NCBI GenBank assembly: GCA_020633655.1
Contig: JACKDF010000002.1
Location: 248,001 to 312,000 of the forward strand
DNA from: Deferribacteres bacterium
Lineage (GTDB): Bacteria > Zhuqueibacterota > Zhuqueibacteria > Zhuqueibacterales > Geothermadaptataceae
DNA length: 64,000 bases
Direction: 5' to 3'
Position numbers and translations under genes: made by a program. How positions within the stretch are numbered: the first letter of the stretch is position 1; every line of letters starts with the position of its first letter. Shown one piece after another: positions 53,872 to 64,000 of this stretch. The notes below the pieces were generated by a model that saw nothing but the letters and a program-made list of their open reading frames with translations, searched no databases and was not told the origin of the DNA.

Positions 53872-54942
53872 ATGGATGCTGGAAAATATATTCGCCCGAA
53901 TGTACATAAAATGAAAGGATATCATCTTGGCAAATTTACTTGTGATATCAAACTAGACCAGAATGAAAATCCTTTCGATTTGCCTGATGAACTCAAAGAT
54001 ACGATCCTTGCAAAGATCAAAGCAGTTCAATGGGGGCGCTATCCAGATTACAGTTCCGCTAAATTGACCGATAAAATTGCGTATTTTGCTGGAGTTGAAG
54101 TTGATGAAGTGCTCGTCGGGCATGGATCAAATTCGCTGATTTTATCCACACTTTTAGCCAGTGTATCCTCCGGGGATGTGGTTGTTTTAACAGAGCCTTC
54201 CTTTTCATTGTATGAGGTCTTCAATCAGATATTGTCTGCGACGATTAAAACTGTTCAACTCGATCCGAATGATTTTTCTCTGCCTTTGGATACCATGTGC
54301 AAGATGGTTGCGAGTGAAAATGTAAAAATGACAATTTTATGCAGTCCGAACAACCCAACGGGCAATGCGTTCTCAATCGAAGAGATTGAAAAGATTTTAG
54401 TGGCAACTTCCGGGCTCGTACTGATCGATGAGGCGTATCAAGAGTTTTATCAACAAAATTTAACAACTCTCTTGCCAAAGTACGAAAATCTTGTTATTTT
54501 AAGAACCTTTTCAAAAGCACTTTCCATGGCGGGCTTTCGAGTTGGCTATCTCATAGCCAGAAAGGAACTCATCGCTGGCATCAAAAAAGCCTGCGTTCCA
54601 TATAATACCAATATCTCAGCCCAAATTGCTGTTGATGAAATTCTGAACCACCAAGAACTAATCAGCGATCGAATCGAAACGATTATTAATGAACGGGAAA
54701 GGCTGTGGCCGATTTTAAAAAATCTGAATTCGGTTAAAGTCTACCCGTCGAAGGCAAATTTTTTTCTCGTCCGGACGTCGGATGGCAAAAAAGCATTCCA
54801 ACACTTTTTAGATGCCGGTATTCTGGTGCGGGATGTGAGCGGTTACCCCGGCCTGAAGAATTGCATACGATTTAATATTGGGACCCCCGAAGAAAATGAA
54901 AGGGTTATCGACAGCCTGGAGAATCTGGATAAAATTTTATGA
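53872..54942 (+). CDS. hisC: Histidinol-phosphate aminotransferase
   Basis: PLP enzyme of fold type I (356 residues), converts imidazole acetol phosphate to histidinol phosphate. Visible: LDQNENPFDLP at the start, PNNPTGNAFS with the PLP-ring contact Asn, DEAYQEFY and the Schiff-base Lys in LRTFSKALSMAGFRVGYL. A second conserved Arg appears in RFNIGTPEENE. An AGGAGG site lies ten bases before the ATG. It overlaps hisB by four bases (ATGA). Confidence 0.95.
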   Translation: MDAGKYIRPNVHKMKGYHLGKFTCDIKLDQNENPFDLPDELKDTILAKIKAVQWGRYPDYSSAKLTDKIAYFAGVEVDEVLVGHGSNSLILSTLLASVSSGDVVVLTEPSFSLYEVFNQILSATIKTVQLDPNDFSLPLDTMCKMVASENVKMTILCSPNNPTGNAFSIEEIEKILVATSGLVLIDEAYQEFYQQNLTTLLPKYENLVILRTFSKALSMAGFRVGYLIARKELIAGIKKACVPYNTNISAQIAVDEILNHQELISDRIETIINERERLWPILKNLNSVKVYPSKANFFLVRTSDGKKAFQHFLDAGILVRDVSGYPGLKNCIRFNIGTPEENERVIDSLENLDKIL

Positions 54943-55526
54943 GCCGAACTGCTAATCTCCATAGAAAAACCGGAGAAACGAATATAGAAATTACCGTCGA
55001 TTTAGACGGTAGTGGACAAGCTGAAATTGCAACAGGAATCGGATTTTTTGACCACATGCTTACACTTCTTGCAGTTCACTCTTTACTGGATTTAAAGGTC
55101 GTAGCCGATGGTGATCTGCATGTTGACTTTCATCACACAGTTGAAGATGTTGGTATTTGTCTGGGTACTGTTATAAATGATGCTATTGGTGATAAAAAGG
55201 GTATTCGAAGATATGGCACTGCATACGTGCCATTGGATGAAGCGCTTGGACGCAGTGTTATCGACTTTTGTGGCCGCGCCTACCTGTCGTTTAGCCATAA
55301 TTTAAATGGAACCTTTGCGGGACAATTTCCAGGAGAACTTGTGGAAGATTTTCTACAAGGTTTTGTGAATCATGGGCAGATAACATTGCATTGCGATGTC
55401 CTTAAAGGCCGGAACATTCACCACATGATCGAAGTGATTTTTAAATCCCTTGGACAGGCCATAAGACACGCCGTAAGTTTTGATGAGCGGAGATCTGGCA
55501 TACCCTCATCGAAAGGCGTGCTGTGA
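54939..55526 (+). CDS. hisB: Imidazoleglycerol-phosphate dehydratase
   Basis: Monofunctional IGPD (195 residues), without the N-terminal phosphatase domain of enterobacterial HisB. Manganese-binding signatures: DHMLTLLAVHS, DFHHTVEDVGI, and near the end RNIHHMIEVIFKSLG with HAVSFDERRSG. A separate histidinol phosphatase must be encoded elsewhere. It overlaps hisC (ATGA) and hisH (GTGA). Confidence 0.95.
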   Translation: MSRTANLHRKTGETNIEITVDLDGSGQAEIATGIGFFDHMLTLLAVHSLLDLKVVADGDLHVDFHHTVEDVGICLGTVINDAIGDKKGIRRYGTAYVPLDEALGRSVIDFCGRAYLSFSHNLNGTFAGQFPGELVEDFLQGFVNHGQITLHCDVLKGRNIHHMIEVIFKSLGQAIRHAVSFDERRSGIPSSKGVL

Positions 55527-56119
55527 TAAATATTGTTGATTATGAAGGTGGCAACCTTTTTAGTGTTATAAAAGCCTTTGAATTTTTAGGCGTGAATCCG
55601 GCTGTAATTACACGGCCGGAAGAGTATGAAGGCGGTAAAATTGTTATCCCCGGTGTCGGTGATTTCGGGGATGCCATGCGAGCACTTAATGAACGGAATT
55701 TCCCTGCATTCCTGCATGAGAAAGCAGAGGAAGGCGCGTTATTGCTTGGCATATGCGTCGGTGTTCAGATTTTGTTTTCCAGTAGCGAAGAAGCGCCCGG
55801 CGTGGATGGCTTATCCTTTTTTCAACCATCGGTGAAGCGCTTTTCGCCTGGAGGAAAAATTCCGCACATGGGTTGGAATAACTTGACAATTCACAAATCC
55901 CATCCACTTTTGAAGAATGTAGCTGATAACAGCTACGTCTATTTTGCTCATTCATATTATATACCGAATTTGAATGAAAATTTTGAGATGGCACATTGTG
56001 AGTACTCCAACTCGTTTACGGCGATAGTCAATCGTGAAAATATTTACGGTGTGCAGTTTCACCCGGAGAAAAGCCAAAAAACAGGAATGCAAATTTTAAA
56101 AAATTTTATTGAATTATGA
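55523..56119 (+). CDS. hisH: Imidazole glycerol phosphate synthase, glutaminase subunit
   Basis: Class I amidotransferase (198 residues) that supplies ammonia to HisF. The nucleophile Cys lies in LLGICVGVQILF, with Val where Leu is usual after the Cys, and the His-Glu pair in YGVQFHPEKSQ. IVDYEGGNLFSV at the start replaces the more common NYGxGN pattern. It starts with GTG overlapping the hisB stop and itself overlaps hisA by four bases. Confidence 0.94.
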   Translation: MINIVDYEGGNLFSVIKAFEFLGVNPAVITRPEEYEGGKIVIPGVGDFGDAMRALNERNFPAFLHEKAEEGALLLGICVGVQILFSSSEEAPGVDGLSFFQPSVKRFSPGGKIPHMGWNNLTIHKSHPLLKNVADNSYVYFAHSYYIPNLNENFEMAHCEYSNSFTAIVNRENIYGVQFHPEKSQKTGMQILKNFIEL

Positions 56120-56856
56120 TAATTTATCCGGCAATTGACTTGCGCGGCGGCAAATGTGTGCGTTTGGTGCAAGGAGAGAAAAATCGCGAAACAGTATATA
56201 ATGGTGATCCGATCGCTGCAGCTCAGGAATTTAAACAAAAAGGCGCTCGTTGGTTGCATGTTGTCGATCTCGACCGGGCATTTGATGAAGAAGCGAATAA
56301 TACTGCCATTGTAAAAAATATTGTTGATGAAGTTGGAATCAATGTTCAAACCGGAGGTGGCCTGAGAACATTAGGTGACATTGAACGACTGTTGAATACA
56401 GGTGTACATCGGGTTATTCTTGGTACAATTGCTGTGCGTCGTCCAGCATTGGTGCAAAAAGCGATAACAGAATTTGGAGATGATAAAATTGCCTTGGCTA
56501 TCGACGCGCGTGATGGCCGTGTTGCAGTTGATGGCTGGGAACGAACAAGTCAGCTGGACGCTTTGGCTTTCGCAAAACGCATGCAAGCGCTTGGTGTACA
56601 ATTAGCCATTTTTACTGATATTGCCAGAGACGGAATGTTAACAGGTATAAATATCAATGCTTTGAAGCTATTTCTTGAAAATACTCAGATGGAAATAATT
56701 GCTTCCGGGGGTATTCGGGATATTGGGGATTTAGAAAAAATGAAAGCACTTAATTATCGTACACTCAACGGTGCTATCCTGGGAAAATCGTTATACGAAA
56801 AACGGATTGACCTGATTGAAGCCCTTGAATTTGCAAATAAAAACGATGTTAGTTAA
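56116..56856 (+). CDS. hisA: ProFAR isomerase
   Basis: TIM-barrel enzyme (246 residues) that opens the ribose ring of ProFAR to PRFAR. The catalytic Asp8 lies in PAIDLRGGKCVRL, the second Asp near 130 in FTDIARDGMLTG, and phosphate loops are NVQTGGGLRTLGD and IASGGIRDIGD. It overlaps hisH and, by 11 bases, hisF, to which it is paralogous. Confidence 0.95.
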   Translation: MIIYPAIDLRGGKCVRLVQGEKNRETVYNGDPIAAAQEFKQKGARWLHVVDLDRAFDEEANNTAIVKNIVDEVGINVQTGGGLRTLGDIERLLNTGVHRVILGTIAVRRPALVQKAITEFGDDKIALAIDARDGRVAVDGWERTSQLDALAFAKRMQALGVQLAIFTDIARDGMLTGININALKLFLENTQMEIIASGGIRDIGDLEKMKALNYRTLNGAILGKSLYEKRIDLIEALEFANKNDVS

Positions 56857-57607
56857 AAGAATAATACCCTGTCTCGATGTTACAGGTGGACGTGTTGTGA
56901 AGGGAGTCAAATTTATTGACCTCGTCGATGCTGGTGATCCTGTTGAGCAAGCCCGATTTTATAATTCAGAAGGTGCTGATGAGCTCGTTTTTCTCGATAT
57001 CACAGCATCATCCGATGGAAGAGAAATACTGCAGGATATGGTGCGAAGGGTTGCTTCGACTATCCATATCCCCTTTACAGTAGGGGGTGGTATTCGTTCA
57101 GTTGAAGATATGCGTGAGATTTTGCGCTGCGGTGCAGATAAAATATCCATAAATACATCAGCTATTCAAACTCCGGATTTGATAAGCCAGGGTGCTCAAG
57201 CATTCGGTAGGCAGTGCATCGTTGTCGCAATAGATGCGAGGCGCAAAGGTGAAAGCTGGGACATATATACGCATGGTGGACGCAAAGCAGTCAATATGGA
57301 TGCTGTGGAATGGGCAAAAAAAGTAGTTGAACTAGGTGCAGGGGAACTACTCATAACTTCTATGGACAGCGATGGCACACAAGCTGGATTTGATAATGAG
57401 TTGCTTGCACGAATTTCCGAAAACGTCTCTGTGCCCGTTATTGCATCAGGTGGAGCAGGCAATGTTCAACACTTTATAGATGCGGTAAAAATTGGAAAAT
57501 CTGATGCAGTACTTGCCGCCTCATTATTTCATTTCCGACAATTAACTATTCAAGAAATTAAGGAAGCTTTTGCTGAAAATGAAATCCCCGTACGATTACC
57601 CTATTGA
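56846..57607 (+). CDS. hisF: Imidazole glycerol phosphate synthase, cyclase subunit
   Basis: TIM-barrel cyclase (253 residues) that forms IGP and AICAR from PRFAR and ammonia from HisH. Key parts: MLVKRIIPCLDVTGGRVVKG with the catalytic Asp, FTVGGGIRSVEDM, the second Asp in TSMDSDGTQAGF and VIASGGAGNVQHF. The ATG at 56846 gives the standard N-terminus; it lies inside hisA. It overlaps hisIE by 29 bases. Confidence 0.95.
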   Translation: MLVKRIIPCLDVTGGRVVKGVKFIDLVDAGDPVEQARFYNSEGADELVFLDITASSDGREILQDMVRRVASTIHIPFTVGGGIRSVEDMREILRCGADKISINTSAIQTPDLISQGAQAFGRQCIVVAIDARRKGESWDIYTHGGRKAVNMDAVEWAKKVVELGAGELLITSMDSDGTQAGFDNELLARISENVSVPVIASGGAGNVQHFIDAVKIGKSDAVLAASLFHFRQLTIQEIKEAFAENEIPVRLPY

Positions 57608-58229
57608 TATTAATACTTTGAAATTCGATGAAAATGGACTTATTCCAGCCATTTTGCAGCATGCCCTAACCCGCCAAGTTCTCATGCTGGGATATATGAG
57701 CCGAGAGAGTCTGCAAAAAACGTTTGAAAGTGGACATTGCTGGTTTTTTAGTCGCAGCAAGGGACGTTTGTGGGAAAAAGGAGAAACCTCTGGCCATTTC
57801 CAAAAAATTCAGCAAGTACAGTACGATTGTGATGCAGATACCCTGCTCTTACATGTGTTACCAGAAGGACCAACATGCCATACAGGTGCAACGAGTTGTT
57901 TTGATATAACCGAAAAAAACGCAATGAGCAAAAAAACTGCCTCAACGCTATATATTGCTCTTGAATATTTGCAGAACATAATTCAGGATAGAAATATAGC
58001 ACGACCAGCAGATAGTTATACTACCCGTCTTTTTGAAGCAGGTATTGGTAAAATCGCCAAGAAATTTGGTGAAGAAGGGGTTGAAGTTTCACTTGCTGCT
58101 GTGAGCGAGACTGATGAAAGACTTGTGGAAGAAACCGCTGATTTGTTGTATAATCTTGCTGTTTTATTTGAATGCCGTGAAATCAGCCTGGATGATGTGG
58201 GGAACGTTCTGTTGAAACGTATAAAATAG
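57579..58229 (+). CDS. hisI: Bifunctional PRA-CH/PRA-PH enzyme HisIE
   Basis: Fusion of phosphoribosyl-AMP cyclohydrolase (residues 1-115) and phosphoribosyl-ATP pyrophosphatase (120-216). HisI part: LMLGYMSRESLQKTFESG, FFSRSKGRLWEKGETSG, then YDCDADTLLLHV and GPTCHTGATSC with the zinc ligands. HisE part: SYTTRLFEAGIGKIAKKFGE and EETADLLYNLAVLFE. The ATG at 57579 has AAGGAAG 12 bases upstream; a TTG at 57570 is also in frame. It is the last gene of the operon, followed by a strong terminator. Confidence 0.95.
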   Translation: MKSPYDYPIDINTLKFDENGLIPAILQHALTRQVLMLGYMSRESLQKTFESGHCWFFSRSKGRLWEKGETSGHFQKIQQVQYDCDADTLLLHVLPEGPTCHTGATSCFDITEKNAMSKKTASTLYIALEYLQNIIQDRNIARPADSYTTRLFEAGIGKIAKKFGEEGVEVSLAAVSETDERLVEETADLLYNLAVLFECREISLDDVGNVLLKRIK

Positions 58230-58729
58230 TTTTGCATTGACGATTTTTCACGCCTGTAGTCGAAATACAATTCCAAATAACTATTATTCTTTTCCTCATC
58301 GGACATTCGTGCAAGAGTCGATTTTTATACTCATCAAGGTGATGCATATGTTGTTTTTTTTTCAAAAATAAGTACCACTTTTGAAAAAGTATAGTTACTA
58401 AACGACAAAAAAATGGGACTGACTTCTAGGTGTGGAACATGAAGCATGTCAGTCCCTTTTTGCTCGATCTCTAAGTTGTTTTTCCATCGGTGTATTGCTT
58501 GAGATCGCTTTTTATTTCGAATCGTTGAAAAGCTAAGTGTTTTCAAAGATCTTTCAGTATGGGAAAGAGCATGATACGATAAATAGTGGATATTATTTCG
58601 CAAATTAAATGCCACGTCAGTATGTGCCATTTCGATCACAATTGCGATTTATTTGAGCCTAGATATTGATGAGTAATGTTTGCTTAGTGGTGGAAATTGA
58701 GCCGAATGAGCGAAAATTGTACGATTTAA
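58230..58729. other. Intergenic stretch after his operon
   Basis: About 500 bases, AT-rich. The his terminator at 58411-58462 is the only feature I can support. A minus-strand frame (58334-58639) with an HTH-like look runs through the terminator and is not accepted as a gene. Confidence 0.5.
58411..58462 (+). terminator. Rho-independent terminator of his operon
   Basis: GGGACTGAC (58415-58423) and GTCAGTCCC (58448-58456) make a perfect nine-base stem with a 24-base loop, preceded by A residues and followed by TTTTT. The loop is unusually long. Confidence 0.8.
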
Positions 58730-59053
58730 CTATTTGTCAATATCAATGTTTCCTTTCTTGTTAGTTGTTTTTTTTAAGTCTTGGGTTACACTATCCAAGA
58801 AAGCAATCCAGAAATTAGCGGATTGATTGTGTTCGTTTATCTTTTTTTGCATTTCCTCAAATGTTACTTGATGCATATTTAGTAGTGAATCGATCCTTGC
58901 TTTTCTATCTAGACTATCGGATTGAGTATATATATAAACAGCCTCTATGTAAAGCCGTAGTAACTCATTATCTGATATCGACGTTTTTTCGGTGTTTTTT
59001 TGACATGTTATGGAAATTAACGTGAGCAGAACAAAGCTACTGATATATTTCAT
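58730..59053 (-). CDS. Small putative lipoprotein
   Basis: Unrecognised 107-residue protein. The ATG at 59053 has AGGAAA upstream and starts a signal peptide ending LISITC, a lipobox-like sequence, so the mature protein is probably lipid-anchored at Cys. The rest is helical and charged, with NELLRLYIEAVYIYTQSDS and a Gln/Lys-rich stretch; a Lys/Asn-rich tail ends it. Similar small helical lipoproteins of unknown role are common in FCB bacteria. It is transcribed away from the rRNA operon. Confidence 0.65.
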   Translation of the reverse strand: MKYISSFVLLTLISITCQKNTEKTSISDNELLRLYIEAVYIYTQSDSLDRKARIDSLLNMHQVTFEEMQKKINEHNQSANFWIAFLDSVTQDLKKTTNKKGNIDIDK

Positions 59054-59257
59054 TGTTTCCTGCCGTTTTAAAAGAAATAAAATGTACCGCAAAATATCAG
59101 TAAACTACCTTAAAAAAACAAGTGTAACAAGGAACATTTTTAGTATTTAATTTTTTTAAAAATATATTGCATCACAGCAGAAAATATATATATTAACGCT
59201 GCTAAATTTAAGATTGATGATGTTAATTCTTTTTTTCATTAATAATAAAAAAAGGAT

Positions 59258-59286
59258 TTGACAGTGTTTTAAAGAAGTGTTATATT
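59258..59286 (+). promoter_or_regulatory. rrn operon promoter
   Basis: TTGACA (59258-59263), a 17-base spacer and TATATT (59281-59286), about 140 bases upstream of 16S. This is the best sigma-70 promoter match in the window, as expected for rRNA. The rest of the 59054-59427 gap holds an AT-rich upstream tract and the boxA-like leader. Confidence 0.75.
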
Positions 59287-59327
59287 GTAGGTCTTGCGCT
59301 GCGACAGGCGTGAGTATATATAGATAA

Positions 59328-59340
59328 GTTCTTTGACAGT
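59328..59340 (+). promoter_or_regulatory. boxA-like antitermination motif in 16S leader
   Basis: GTTCTTTGACAGT resembles the boxA leader sequence bound by NusB and S10. The same GTTCTTTGACA recurs before the 23S gene at 61582-61592. Confidence 0.55.
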
Positions 59341-59427
59341 ACAAAGCGTACACAAAGCCACGAATAGAGATTTTGATGAGCGGACAGTTCAAGCGATTGA
59401 GCGAAAAGGAAAAGACGAAATAAAGAA

Positions 59428-61016
<1,589 letters not shown>

Positions 61017-61192
61017 GGGAGCCTTTTAGGCTTACGAGTTCGTCAGGATTTTGCGTGGTTTGTGTACGCTTTTACTTATATATTTTAGAGTAGTTAGGAG
61101 TTTGTAGTTAGGATTTGGATTAGAATCTGTAGGGAATGTTAGCAGAATTCAGATTTTATTTCCTGACAACTGCTTTCTGGCGACGAAAAAGC

Positions 61193-61268
<76 letters not shown>

Positions 61269-61377
61269 CGCGGATCCCCTATTCAACCTTTAACAATGCA
61301 TTTGCAGTTGAAGGCGATGCAGAGTTTGTGGAACATTTCTTTTAAAGCTTTGGCTATTGAATAGTGGAAAAAATACC

Positions 61378-61450
61378 GGGGATATAGCTCAGTTGGGAGA
61401 GCGCCTGGTTTGCAACCAGGAGGTCATCGGTTCGAACCCGGTTATCTCCA
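61378..61450 (+). tRNA. tRNA-Ala (TGC)
   Basis: 73-base cloverleaf: acceptor GGGGATA/TATCTCC (one G-U pair), anticodon stem CTGGT/ACCAG with loop TTGCA (anticodon TGC), T-loop TTCGAAC, discriminator A, no encoded CCA. Second tRNA of the 16S-23S spacer. Confidence 0.96.
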
Positions 61451-61580
61451 CGGTAGTAGTATTTTTTTAAGCAGATGAGATGCAAGCATTTATTATTAGC
61501 GGGCATTTTATTTAATATTTGCAATTATAAAGTTCATATTTTTTAAAAGGTGTGAGCTTTTTTAGTTGGAAAAAGTTGTT

Positions 61581-61593
61581 TGTTCTTTGACAT
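61581..61593 (+). promoter_or_regulatory. boxA-like motif in 23S leader
   Basis: TGTTCTTTGACAT lies about 90 bases upstream of the 23S gene and repeats the core of the 16S leader motif at 59328. Confidence 0.55.
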
Positions 61594-61681
61594 CGTACGA
61601 TCATCATATTTACAAGTAAAGAGAGAAAAAGCAAAAAGCAATCCGAGCCATGAACAGTCTGCTTTAAGCGGATAGATTTTT

Positions 61682-64000
<2,319 letters not shown>

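Noticed and set aside
58334..58639. Minus-strand frame with an HTH-like segment that vaguely resembles the N-terminal part of a transposase
   Set aside because: It runs through the his terminator, has no catalytic domain and no terminal repeats; too weak to call a remnant.

Overview
The window looks like a chromosome segment from an uncultured, Gram-negative, respiratory bacterium of the FCB group. The closest guess is Calditrichota or a KSB1-like relative. Reasons: secreted proteins end in the FlgD/Por-type tail (motif NYPNPFNP), SecA is enlarged (about 1028 residues) in the way typical of Bacteroidetes/Chlorobi-type SecA, HprK and an MlaD-type MCE protein are present, GC is moderate to low, ribosome binding sites are GGAGG-like, and the 16S 3' end carries CCTCC. 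The phylum assignment is inference; the rRNA genes here would settle it.

Layout. 1-8.6 kb: a LytS/LytTR-type two-component pair (regulator cut by the window edge), an SRPBCC protein, an unrecognised protein with a duplicated Cys-rich domain next to a FemAB/GNAT-like transferase, a DUF2461 protein, an acyl-ACP thioesterase, an ECF sigma factor and a secreted protein. 8.7-18.8 kb, all on the minus strand: an M1 aminopeptidase lipoprotein, then a six-gene electron-transfer cluster of five c-type cytochromes (45 haem-binding motifs, one of them the unusual CX3CH) and a separate b-type cytochrome. It includes a 19-haem protein fused to a b-type membrane domain, and also the same architecture split over two overlapping genes. 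A sigma-54-type activator with an altered GAFTGA loop is divergent from it. 20.8-23.6 kb (minus): a TlpA thioredoxin, a DUF6029-type outer-membrane protein and a redoxin gene interrupted by one in-frame TGA exactly where the catalytic Cys of a CxxC motif should be, followed by a hairpin with a GGUC apex. I read this as a new exported selenoprotein (UxxC) and it is the most interesting object in the window.

23.9-37.3 kb: DEAD-box helicase, YjbQ-like protein, subtilisin-like S8 protease with sorting tail, patatin-like phospholipase, PtsN-type EIIA, FabH, an ECF sigma/anti-sigma-like pair, YbjQ, SohB and an M14 carboxypeptidase. 37.8-48.3 kb: acyl-CoA dehydrogenase, IlvE, NusB, SecA, DUF494 (Smg), a Xer recombinase, HPF, HprK and MlaD. 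48.6-58.2 kb: purL followed by a complete, tightly packed histidine operon (hisZGDCBHAF-IE) that ends in a strong terminator. 58.7 kb: a small lipoprotein. 59.4-64 kb: an rrn operon (16S, tRNA-Ile GAT, tRNA-Ala TGC, partial 23S) with a near-consensus promoter and repeated boxA-like leader motifs.

How the parts fit: the cytochromes and b-type subunits plausibly form quinol-oxidising conduits comparable to the Geobacter Cbc systems. The TlpA/selenoredoxin operon would act on thiols outside the cytoplasm, and could serve proteins such as cytochromes that need reduced CXXCH cysteines, but that link is only inference.
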